A stretch of 39,567 nt of DNA, taken from the IMG/VR virus record IMGVR_UViG_3300030012_002265, positions 2,617 through 42,183 of that record; one strand, given 5' to 3'. The translations under genes were made by a program, and so were the position numbers. This DNA is from a virus. The stretch's first letter is position 1; every line of letters begins with the position of its first letter. This document shows positions 14,795-22,101 of the stretch, one piece after another. The notes under the pieces were generated by a model. It worked only from the letters and a program-made list of their open reading frames with translations, had not been told where the DNA came from and made no database searches.

Positions 14795-15849
14795 AACTCA
14801 GCATCCATTGATACCATACTCCCTCTCATTGTGTGGAATTGTGTGCCTCTAGTGGAAGTAATACCTAAGTTTGTAACCCCACCTCTTTTGTCTGTAAAGT
14901 CAGAACCATGAATTTGTGTTAAAAATCTGGTAGCCGCTCCAATATCTACAAATCCTCTATTAGTAGTATCAAAAGCTCCTATTGTTGGAGCTGATCGCAT
15001 TTCTGTCATCATCGTCATTGAAGTCGTAATTTGCGTTGCAACATATGTCTCTCCACCAGTTGCAGTATTAAGTTGAAAATATCTTTCACATTTTGGTAAA
15101 GTTGTTGCAAAAGGCTCATGCTCAAAAAACGTTGGGTTCTGCCCTACCTCTAACTGAACTCCTGTGATGAAAAAGGTTCTTGATGTAGAATCTAAAATTG
15201 AACTTGTGCCAACCACTCTATTTGCATTTGTGTTTGAATTCCATGTCTGATTAAGTGTGCCACTTGTATAAGTACTTCCTGCGTGTAACCATATTGTCAA
15301 ATTCATACTTGTAGCATTATCATCATCTAATACACCAGTCGTATCAGCAGGAAAACTCAATTCAACTCTTGACCATGATGTTGTCACGTTAAATGCTTTT
15401 GAAACTTGTCTACTATTATCTCCATCAAATAACTCTGCAACATATGTAGCATTTGCATTTCCTTTAACATAAAAAGATAGTGCAAAGGGTTTAGCTTCTG
15501 ATGTTCCTTTGGCAAATGTTTGTAAGTTTTGTCCTTCAAATCTTTGTTGCAAAAATAAATATTCTCCAGAAGCAATACTTGTGTCTGCTGTTGTGGTAGA
15601 TAGTTTGAGACTGTTTGAAAATCCTTCTGGTGCAGAAGAATCTTGAGCAGATGTAATTCTGCCAGATGTATTAAAAGCAAGTTTCCATCTATCACAAGTA
15701 AAATACCCATCACTACCACCTAATCCTGTAGCTGATGTTGCCCTCTGTGCCACGTTCATTGCTCCATTGATGATGACATTTCTGTTTGCTCCACCACCCC
15801 CTGCGTTGATGTTTCCTATAAGATTTGCTAATTCCGCACACTTGCTCAT
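14791..15849 (-). CDS. Tail-fibre protein with carbohydrate-binding-like domain
   Basis: This 352-residue protein contains RNVIINGAMNVAQRATSATG near residue 22 and then a jelly-roll-like domain (FALSFYVKGNANATYVAELF, WSRVELSFPADTTG, FFITGVQLEVGQNPTFFEHE, then LPKCERYFQ). This set of motifs is widely seen in marine phage fibre proteins and in carbohydrate-binding modules. It is the last large gene of the fibre array and probably binds surface sugars. The extreme C-terminus (MRGSMVSMDAEL) may form the tip. Confidence 0.75.
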   Translation of the reverse strand: MSKCAELANLIGNINAGGGGANRNVIINGAMNVAQRATSATGLGGSDGYFTCDRWKLAFNTSGRITSAQDSSAPEGFSNSLKLSTTTADTSIASGEYLFLQQRFEGQNLQTFAKGTSEAKPFALSFYVKGNANATYVAELFDGDNSRQVSKAFNVTTSWSRVELSFPADTTGVLDDDNATSMNLTIWLHAGSTYTSGTLNQTWNSNTNANRVVGTSSILDSTSRTFFITGVQLEVGQNPTFFEHEPFATTLPKCERYFQLNTATGGETYVATQITTSMTMMTEMRSAPTIGAFDTTNRGFVDIGAATRFLTQIHGSDFTDKRGGVTNLGITSTRGTQFHTMRGSMVSMDAEL

Positions 15850-15853
15850 GCTG

Positions 15854-16402
15854 TTATCCTATTAAATATCCAGAGAAGTGTGACCAGTCTGTACCACCAT
15901 AGACACCAAAACCATCACCCCCTCCTGCGTAGAATGTTCTTATGTCAAGCAAACTGTTTGCAGATAAAAGAAATGATGCTGATCCTTGCACTGGTAAGTA
16001 ACCACCATATCCCTGATATCCTTGTGCCGCTTCTCCAACTGCTCTGGAGAAATATATTTGATGATTTCCATCAATAAAAAAAGATACATGAATTCCATCA
16101 TCACTATTTCCAATATCTTGTAACAAAATACTAAAATTAAATTGATAAACTCCAGTTACTGGAGCAGTGAATCTTCCAGTAGAAGTATCAAAATGTGAAC
16201 CAACATTTGACCCTACAACATTGAAAGTAATAATTGTAGCATTACTAGTGTTAGTTGCTGTGATTCCAGTTTGGTTTCCACTTTTTCTTACTTCAAAAAA
16301 AGGTCTAGCAGGAGTTGTCACTCGCCCTGCTGTGTCTACAGAAATAGCCGTAGTAGAGTTCGTTGCGTCTTGTATGGTATTTACTTTAAGTATTGATGCC
16401 AT
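15854..16402 (-). CDS. C1q/TNF-like tail-fibre tip protein (copy 1)
   Basis: This 182-residue protein has the start motif ASILKVNTIQDATNSTTAIS, which is shared with the other short fibres here. It continues with a C1q/TNF-like beta domain: FDTSTGRFTAPVTGVYQFNF, then a C-terminal HFSGYLIG. Such domains trimerise and bind ligands. It is homologous in plan to the products of 16406-16916 and 20787-21305. Confidence 0.75.
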   Translation of the reverse strand: MASILKVNTIQDATNSTTAISVDTAGRVTTPARPFFEVRKSGNQTGITATNTSNATIITFNVVGSNVGSHFDTSTGRFTAPVTGVYQFNFSILLQDIGNSDDGIHVSFFIDGNHQIYFSRAVGEAAQGYQGYGGYLPVQGSASFLLSANSLLDIRTFYAGGGDGFGVYGGTDWSHFSGYLIG

Positions 16403-16405
16403 TGT

Positions 16406-16916
16406 TTATCCTATTAAACGCCCAGAAAAATGTGCTAGCCTTTGGTTAATATAAAAGTCTGAACCACTAGAAACATAATAAGTATGAGGTTGAACGTAAT
16501 CATTTACTGCAAGACTCGTTCTAATGAGCATTATCACCATCTCCTTCTCCACCATAAGCAAGACCCCTAACGCTAACATTGCTTCCGTTTTTAAAAAGTG
16601 TTATCTCTCCATAACCTGAGTTTGTATTTAATTTTCGAAAAAGACATTGGACATTAAACTCATAAATTCCTGCAACTGGTGCTGTGAATCTTCCTGTTGA
16701 AGTGCTGTAATGATTTCCATTATTTAAGTCTGTTAAATTAAAAACAATAGCTGTGTTGTTTCCTGATACACTGGTAGTATTAGAATATGCCCAAAAAACA
16801 GGTATTGCAGGGGTAAGAATTTTTTGTGAAACAGTTGTATTCCCACTACTATCTATCGTCAAGGCACTTGTGCCACCAGAATGTTTTATTGCATCTACAT
16901 GAAGTTCACTTGCCAT
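16406..16916 (-). CDS. C1q/TNF-like tail-fibre tip protein (copy 2), frame broken near 16525
   Basis: ATG 16916 opens a C1q-like protein (SALTIDSSGNTTVSQ, HYSTSTGRFTAPVAGIYEFN). Its frame meets a stop at 16521 after GGEGDGDNAH. In the +1 frame, the sequence from there to 16406 reads TSLAVNDYVQPHTYYVSSGS and ends RLAHFSGRLIG, which is exactly the C-terminal strand pair expected for this fold (compare HFSGYLIG in copy 1). The gene is thus about 169 residues with one frame break, or it is truncated to 131 residues and lacks its last strands. Confidence 0.7.
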
Positions 16917-17473
16917 TACTGTGCTACCTCCATCAATACTATTCTTGAAGATGACCTTCCATCGTAATCTGTAGAAGCATTATCACGACTAGATTTATTC
17001 ATAGTAATAGCTGACGTTCCACTGCCACCCATTTGAACTTTAAAATTAACAACAGATGTTGTATTTAAACTTTCTACCGCAACGAAAGATTGTGCATTAG
17101 GACCATTACCTGCATTATTAGCGTCATATTCAAAACCATGAACAAGTGGTCTTGCTCCATCAGCATCGGGTTCTGCTGACATTGAGTAACTACCACCACC
17201 AACATTTTTCATCACTCTAAAATATGCAAATGAACCAATGCTTGAGCCTATACAAATTGAAGCGTTTATCATAATTAAAGAACTTGCAAATTTTGGAGTT
17301 ATAGAACAATTAAGTCCAGTATCCACAAATCCATCATTTACTGATCTATTGTTTGTGGAAAATGTATCAGTCTTTATAGCGTGTGTTACTTGAATAATAG
17401 AACCACTAGGCATCTGCACAGTATTTGCCGTAGTCTTTCCCTCAATCTTATCTACTAATAATCTACTGGTCAT
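16916..17473 (-). CDS. Short tail fibre, LMEIAQ family (copy 1)
   Basis: This 185-residue protein has the N-terminal anchor TSRLLVDKIEGKTTANTVQM and a C-terminal VLMEVAQ. The middle is beta-rich (CSITPKFASSLIMINASICI). The same plan (SITP...SSKI, and ending LMEIAQ) is seen in the proteins at 19804 and 20319. These are typical of marine phage tail arrays, probably trimeric beta-sandwich fibres. Host-binding function is inferred. Confidence 0.7.
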   Translation of the reverse strand: MTSRLLVDKIEGKTTANTVQMPSGSIIQVTHAIKTDTFSTNNRSVNDGFVDTGLNCSITPKFASSLIMINASICIGSSIGSFAYFRVMKNVGGGSYSMSAEPDADGARPLVHGFEYDANNAGNGPNAQSFVAVESLNTTSVVNFKVQMGGSGTSAITMNKSSRDNASTDYDGRSSSRIVLMEVAQ

Positions 17474-17931
17474 ACTATTGTATACACTCCGTTAACTGTG
17501 ATTGTAGCATTTGTAACTGTTATAGGTCCTGCTGACAATCCGTTTGTACCGCTTGGGATTGTAATATCTGTTGTAATTGAGTTTCCATTTGTTCTGATAA
17601 CAGAGTTATTTCCTAAGAATGGGTATCTCTCATCTGATTGAGTTCTTGTAAAGCTGTCTGCGATAGAAAAACTGTCGGATACTATAATCTCAACAATATC
17701 ATTTAGACTTGCTCCTGTTGCCAAAACAATAGATGTTCCTGATGTTGCTGTATAGTCAATTGCTGTGCGTAACTTGACCCCATTCTGCCATACATCAACT
17801 AGATTGGCATCTAAATACGATAAGACAAAAGCGTTACTATCTGACCCTGAGAAGGTTGTTTGTCCTGCTGTAGCCTGATAAATGTACCTATCTCTTATTC
17901 CTTGTCCTGCTGATCTACCTATATATGACAT
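17470..17931 (-). CDS. Fibre adaptor, MSYIG family (copy 1)
   Basis: This 153-residue protein begins MSYIGRSAGQGIRDRYIYQA and is followed by a beta domain (LDANLVDVWQNGVKLRTAID, SIVLATGASLNDIVEIIV) with a C-terminal SITTDITIPSGTNGLSAGPI. It is paralogous to the protein at 21302-21757. Proteins with this plan are found at the N-terminus of larger phage fibres and may link fibre to tail. It overlaps the next gene by four bases. Confidence 0.7.
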   Translation of the reverse strand: MSYIGRSAGQGIRDRYIYQATAGQTTFSGSDSNAFVLSYLDANLVDVWQNGVKLRTAIDYTATSGTSIVLATGASLNDIVEIIVSDSFSIADSFTRTQSDERYPFLGNNSVIRTNGNSITTDITIPSGTNGLSAGPITVTNATITVNGVYTIV

Positions 17932-17934
17932 ATT

Positions 17935-18243
17935 TTATCCTTTTGGCTCATCTGGAAACACAACCTCTTTCATTGATTTGTATTTTTTTGTGATATCTCT
18001 CAAATCTTGTCTATATTTTTTTTGTTCATCTGTCATTTTCAAATCTGTACTTGCCCACCAATCTGTCTTTGCAAGCATATCATTTCTAATTTGTCTGAGT
18101 TGTTCTAACTCCAATATTGGTCTTTGTTTTTCTCTAAAAGCTCGTACACTTGCACAGTGAGTTGATATTGCTTCCTCTCTGGTGCATTCGTGAGCATTCA
18201 TGGTTAATTCAATTTCTTCTTCTGTGTAATCGTGTTCTGCCAT
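17935..18243 (-). CDS. Phage tail/fibre assembly chaperone-like protein (copy 1)
   Basis: This is 102 residues from ATG 18243, which forms TAATG with the previous stop; an earlier in-frame ATG at 18255 lies inside the previous gene. The key motif LEQLRQIRNDMLAKTDWWAS...MTDEQKKYRQDLRDI is the Phage_TAC / DUF4376-like fibre-chaperone signature. It would help fold or trimerise the adjacent fibre tips. A second copy is at 19381-19794. Confidence 0.75.
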   Translation of the reverse strand: MAEHDYTEEEIELTMNAHECTREEAISTHCASVRAFREKQRPILELEQLRQIRNDMLAKTDWWASTDLKMTDEQKKYRQDLRDITKKYKSMKEVVFPDEPKG

Positions 18244-18788
18244 TAAGTACCCCAAGTCGCTTCTCTTTGAACATTAGCACCAGTACCTACTTGATGATAT
18301 GTTCCACCATGCGTATGGTAATTGACTGTTTCGCCTGTTCCTGAGAAAGATATATTTTTTACCTTATGTATTACAACAGTACACCACTGTGACCATAATC
18401 CATCATTATGAAACCAAACTTGTCCATCAGAATCAAATCGAAATCGTGAATTATTTCCGTGGCTGTGTCTTTCTTGACAGAAAAAATTATAAACAGATGA
18501 TTGCTGTGACCAGATATGAATATTTACATCAAGAATAGCGTATTGATTATTATAATTTAAATCTCCTTTTCTATAAATAGTTGCCGCATAAAGTTGTTCT
18601 GTGTTGTTATTAGGTGTGAATTTACAAAGTTTGCACGTCCTTGCGTAGTATAGTCCACCTCCTGCTGAGTAAGTATATAAATTCATAGTGTGGACAAAAG
18701 GAAATCCATGAACAGGATTTGCACTTACTAAATCGCTGTGATCAAAATATCCACCATACTGTCCAACTTTATATTGACTTAGCGACAT
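18243..18788 (-). CDS. Tail-fibre tip protein, His/aromatic-rich
   Basis: This 181-residue protein follows the S74 chaperone-bearing gene (20-base overlap). It is rich in Tyr, Trp, His and Asn (FDHSDLVSANPVHGF, HIWSQQSSVYNFFCQERHSH, NYHTHGGTYHQVGTG). The Cys pair TCKLCKF may be structural. No family is recognised. Its position between a fibre and a fibre chaperone argues that it is a receptor-binding tip. Confidence 0.6.
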   Translation of the reverse strand: MSLSQYKVGQYGGYFDHSDLVSANPVHGFPFVHTMNLYTYSAGGGLYYARTCKLCKFTPNNNTEQLYAATIYRKGDLNYNNQYAILDVNIHIWSQQSSVYNFFCQERHSHGNNSRFRFDSDGQVWFHNDGLWSQWCTVVIHKVKNISFSGTGETVNYHTHGGTYHQVGTGANVQREATWGT

Positions 18789-19371
18789 TTATTTTTTCCT
18801 CTAGTTCTTGTATTCTTTTCATCGCATCTTGTAATGCTGACACAATAATGGGAGTAATTCTACCATAATCCATACCAAGCATATCTTGACCATCTAAAAT
18901 GTTTACTGACTCTGGAGATATATCCTGCATATCTTGTGCAATAAATCCTTGTTGTGTCTTTTTGTCAGGGTCACTTTTCCATGTAAATGTGACAGGGTTC
19001 ATTGCCATAAGTTTTTCCACACCATCATTAATAGGTTCGATATTTTCTTTAAGCCTTGCATCTGATGTAGTGTTGTAGGTGGTGCTACTCGACCCTTGAG
19101 TTATACTTCCTACAGTTGTGCCATCTCGCCTAAACTCGATTAAAGTTCCATCACCATTTTCAAAATTCAATTTTAAAATAGTTCCTGCAAATCCTGCTTG
19201 AATTTCCCCAGTCGCTTTCAATGTTATACCAGAACCACCATCAGCCACTGGACTATTTAAACTACTGTGACCAACCATAATATTTTCAGAGCTATCTATT
19301 GTAATTGCAGAAGCATCACTTGAGTTTGATATCCCTGTGATACCTTCTTTACCTATTTTAGTTAAAGGCAC
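18769..19371 (-). CDS. Tail fibre with C-terminal S74 intramolecular chaperone
   Basis: This 200-residue protein starts like its neighbours (PLTKIGKEGITGISNSSDAS). Its second half is the Peptidase_S74 endosialidase chaperone: TYNTTSDARLKENIEPI with the Ser103/Lys108 pair used for self-cleavage in the family, FTWKSDPDKKTQQGFIAQDM, then a C-terminal coiled coil (ALQDAMKRIQELEEKI). The chaperone helps fibre trimers fold and is then cut off. Confidence 0.88.
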   Translation of the reverse strand: MPLTKIGKEGITGISNSSDASAITIDSSENIMVGHSSLNSPVADGGSGITLKATGEIQAGFAGTILKLNFENGDGTLIEFRRDGTTVGSITQGSSSTTYNTTSDARLKENIEPINDGVEKLMAMNPVTFTWKSDPDKKTQQGFIAQDMQDISPESVNILDGQDMLGMDYGRITPIIVSALQDAMKRIQELEEKINVAKSI

Positions 19372-19380
19372 TTCTTACTC

Positions 19381-19794
19381 CTAGCTTGGTTTAGTTGGAA
19401 ACTTTACACTACTTTGATCTAATCCACCATTTTTATCTAGCTTTGGTTTTGCAGTTTTTGGCATATCTCTTAACTCTTGCCTGTATGTTTTCATCTTATC
19501 TGTCATTGTGACATCTGATAAAGCATAGAAATCTGTTTGTCTCAAAAGGTTGTTTCTCTGCTCTCGTAACAATCTCATTGGTTCTTCATTGATAAGTTTG
19601 GTTTTTTCATCATTAACTTGCTTCCAAGTAAACCCCCAATCCTTAGGGTCTGAACTCTCTATTGCAGAATCATTCTTGTCCTTACCAGTAATCTTTCTGA
19701 ACATTGCTTTAAATTCTGCTTCATCTTGAGGGTCTCCTCTCAGAACCCATTCATCTATTCCTAAACTCGTTAATGCTTGTGTAATTGTTGTCAT
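19381..19794 (-). CDS. Phage tail/fibre assembly chaperone-like protein (copy 2)
   Basis: This 137-residue protein shares LREQRNNLLRQTDFYALSDV and MTDKMKTYRQELRDMPKTAK with copy 1 at 17935-18243. The N-terminal part (SLGIDEWVLRGDPQDEAEFK) differs, so the two may serve different fibre tips. A ribosome site AGGAG stands before the next gene. Two non-identical chaperones in one array is unusual. Confidence 0.75.
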   Translation of the reverse strand: MTTITQALTSLGIDEWVLRGDPQDEAEFKAMFRKITGKDKNDSAIESSDPKDWGFTWKQVNDEKTKLINEEPMRLLREQRNNLLRQTDFYALSDVTMTDKMKTYRQELRDMPKTAKPKLDKNGGLDQSSVKFPTKPS

Positions 19795-19803
19795 TGTTTT
19801 CTC

Positions 19804-20322
19804 CTATTGTGCTATCTCCATTAAGCTAATACTAGATGTACCTCCGTTTGAATTTCCATGATGCCTGTTCAAATTAAATACTGTAGTAACCTTTGCACCA
19901 ACAGTATAAGTGACACTTGTGGAAGAGCTTGGGCTGTCTAAATACTGCCACGATGTGTTGAATAAGTTATAATTTCCTTGAGCTTCATCACTTACTCGAT
20001 CATCGTTAGCAAACCATATATTTGAACCCCCTCTACTCGTATCATTTGACTTCCCTCCTATTCGAGAAGAACCTCTCTTTAAAAATAAACCAAAATCACC
20101 ATTTACGTTGCTAAAACTATACTGAATATTAATAGATATTAGTATCTTTGATGATACATTTGTAGGAGTTATAGAAGCATTGAATAAGTCAAACTCAGCA
20201 TCAGAAGCGTAAGCTTGAGTTCCTGTTTCTTCTACATAAACGAATTGAATCACATGATTTGGAATAGCCACAGTTCCTGCTGTAGTTTTACCCTGTATTG
20301 TATCTACTGATAGCGTACTCAT
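19804..20322 (-). CDS. Short tail fibre, LMEIAQ family (copy 2)
   Basis: This 172-residue protein begins STLSVDTIQGKTTAGTVAIP and ends SSISLMEIAQ. The central beta part has ASITPTNVSSKILISINIQY and TSWQYLDSPSSSTSVTYTVG. It matches copies 1 and 3 of the family. Gene start overlaps the preceding stop by four bases. Confidence 0.7.
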   Translation of the reverse strand: MSTLSVDTIQGKTTAGTVAIPNHVIQFVYVEETGTQAYASDAEFDLFNASITPTNVSSKILISINIQYSFSNVNGDFGLFLKRGSSRIGGKSNDTSRGGSNIWFANDDRVSDEAQGNYNLFNTSWQYLDSPSSSTSVTYTVGAKVTTVFNLNRHHGNSNGGTSSISLMEIAQ

Positions 20323-20783
20323 TGGGAAATCTCCATGAGGGTTAGATTCGTCACTGTTGCACCAAATGACCCTCCACTTCCGTATGTATGTGGACGATGT
20401 GCCATTGTGTAAGAAACAGCACTTGTTGTAGCAGGGGAATCAAGAAAATTATGTGTGTTGTTCATAACCTTTAAAGATGAACCATCTCTGAAATAACCAT
20501 AGCCATTTGTAGCTGTCTGAAATACAACTGTGCCATCTCTTTTAAATTGATAATCCCCTCTTTCTGTAGTGCTACTATGATTTAAATAATGAGCAAAATT
20601 TCCCATAAGAATTATTTTATTATTTGCAGATGTGGGCGTGATGCTTACTGACATTATGTCGTGATTTGAATCATTTGAATAAGATAGCTCTGAACTTAAT
20701 GACCCATAAACAACTTGCACCACATACCTATTTGTGTTATCTGCTGTTTCTCCTCGTAAGTTGTCTACTCTTAATGTACTCAT
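20319..20783 (-). CDS. Short tail fibre, LMEIAQ family (copy 3)
   Basis: This 154-residue protein begins STLRVDNLRGETADNTNRYV and ends TNLTLMEISQ. It shares SVSITPTSANNKIILMGNFA and NFLDSPATTSAVSYTMAHRP with copy 2, including the LDSPxxxSxVxYT core. The array therefore contains three diverged versions of one fibre, consistent with repeated duplication and diversification of receptor-binding parts. Confidence 0.7.
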   Translation of the reverse strand: MSTLRVDNLRGETADNTNRYVVQVVYGSLSSELSYSNDSNHDIMSVSITPTSANNKIILMGNFAHYLNHSSTTERGDYQFKRDGTVVFQTATNGYGYFRDGSSLKVMNNTHNFLDSPATTSAVSYTMAHRPHTYGSGGSFGATVTNLTLMEISQ

Positions 20784-20786
20784 TGT

Positions 20787-21305
20787 TTATCCTAAATAAT
20801 ATATTGACATAGAACTTTCAGCCGCTGAGTGAATTTTTCCTGCTGTAACTTGAAGAGTAATTATATCGTTTTCTGAACAAATTAAAACGCCACCTGCTGA
20901 CATCATTCCTTCGTAAGAAGTCGAACCCCCTGTTGACCTATTATTGTCATAAGCAATATATTTTTCTGTTCCATTTAATCTCCAAGAATATCTACATAAC
21001 AAAGTGTCTGATGCGTCATTATCAACCAAAAAATAAGCCTGCAACAAATAAGCTCCTGCTACTGGGCAAGTAAATTGTCCTTGTCCAGTGGCAGTAGAAT
21101 TAACAAAGTGTCCAGAATTAAAATGTTCTGTATCCATATAAACATTTTGACCAGTAGTAACAACAGCATTGGAGACATCATGTGGTCTTGGTCGATTACC
21201 TGCAAAACCAACACGCACAGGAGTTGAAACTCGTCCACTACTATCAACAGTCATAGCTGTAGTGCCATTCGTATGCTTGATATTCTGTACTAGAAGGTTA
21301 CTCAT
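20787..21305 (-). CDS. C1q/TNF-like tail-fibre tip protein (copy 3)
   Basis: This 172-residue protein starts SNLLVQNIKHTNGTTAMTVD and contains FVNSTATGQGQFTCPVAGAY, the C1q-like signature, and ends SMSIYYLG. It has two Cys (FTCPVAG and LLCRYSW) that the other C1q copies lack. It overlaps the next gene start by four bases. Confidence 0.72.
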   Translation of the reverse strand: MSNLLVQNIKHTNGTTAMTVDSSGRVSTPVRVGFAGNRPRPHDVSNAVVTTGQNVYMDTEHFNSGHFVNSTATGQGQFTCPVAGAYLLQAYFLVDNDASDTLLCRYSWRLNGTEKYIAYDNNRSTGGSTSYEGMMSAGGVLICSENDIITLQVTAGKIHSAAESSMSIYYLG

Positions 21306-21757
21306 ATGATTGCTAAACTCCCACCAGAGTTGACGTTAAGGGTAACCCCAGATGCAATAGTCAATGGACCCGTTGCAGAAGCATTCTCTGTTGCAAGAAT
21401 AGTTGTATCATTACTCAAAGTCTGATTGTTTACCCTGAAGATACCATCTGCTTTAAATCTACCCCTGAATGTTTCTTCTGGCACTACAGAATCATTTGCC
21501 AATGCTAAAAAGTTTACAAAGATGTTGCCTGTTCCTGATGATGGTGCTTCTGAGAATGTAAGCGTAGTACCATCTGATGCAATGGTATAAGCACTGGTAT
21601 CTTGTATAACACCATCAACTGACACCATGATATCCTGAACCAAGCCTATTTTATTTGTCAAAGTGAATGCGGTGGTTGACCCATCACCGTTGAAACGTTG
21701 TACTGATGGTATCGTTTGGAAGTTTGCAGGTACTGTATTGTTTCCTATATATGACAT
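21302..21757 (-). CDS. Fibre adaptor, MSYIG family (copy 2)
   Basis: This 151-residue protein begins MSYIGNNTVPANFQTIPSVQ and has RFNGDGSTTAFTLTN followed by IMVSVDGVIQDTSAYTIASD and LTFSEAPSSGTGNIFVNFLA. It is a paralogue of 17470-17931. The C-terminal part (TGPLTIASGVTLNVNSGGSL) is a short beta-solenoid-like end. Probably links a fibre to the tail or to the next fibre. Confidence 0.72.
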   Translation of the reverse strand: MSYIGNNTVPANFQTIPSVQRFNGDGSTTAFTLTNKIGLVQDIMVSVDGVIQDTSAYTIASDGTTLTFSEAPSSGTGNIFVNFLALANDSVVPEETFRGRFKADGIFRVNNQTLSNDTTILATENASATGPLTIASGVTLNVNSGGSLAII

Positions 21758-21765
21758 TGTGTATC

Positions 21766-22092
21766 CTATGTGCTGATTGAGTCTACAAAGCTTGTCCAGA
21801 CATCGATAGAGCTTGCTGTATTAGATTGTACCTTTAGGGCATCTCCTGTCTGTAAAACCTTCTTACCGCCCTGTGAGATGACTTCTAAAGCCGACCCAGA
21901 GGGAATTGGTGCGTTTTTTATCCAGTAATAATTATTTCCACCTGATGTCACAAAAACATCTGCTGTTATCTGTGATGTTGATACATTTGCTAAACTCATT
22001 CCTACAACCGTATCATCAGAGTTGCTTGTCAATATTGTAACGGCTGATGTGCCTACATTTCGTGCAAATGCTCTCTCAAAATCCTGTGCCAT
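21766..22092 (-). CDS. Small tail-associated beta protein, unknown
   Basis: This 108-residue protein contains ARNVGTSAVTILTSNSDDTV, YYWIKNAPIPSGSALEVISQ and VLQTGDALKVQSNTASSIDV. I recognise the IKNAPIPxGS...GDxLKV pattern as common next to tail fibres in marine phages, but it has no assigned function. All-beta and soluble. Confidence 0.65.
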   Translation of the reverse strand: MAQDFERAFARNVGTSAVTILTSNSDDTVVGMSLANVSTSQITADVFVTSGGNNYYWIKNAPIPSGSALEVISQGGKKVLQTGDALKVQSNTASSIDVWTSFVDSIST

Positions 22093-22101
22093 ATCTTCTC
22101 C

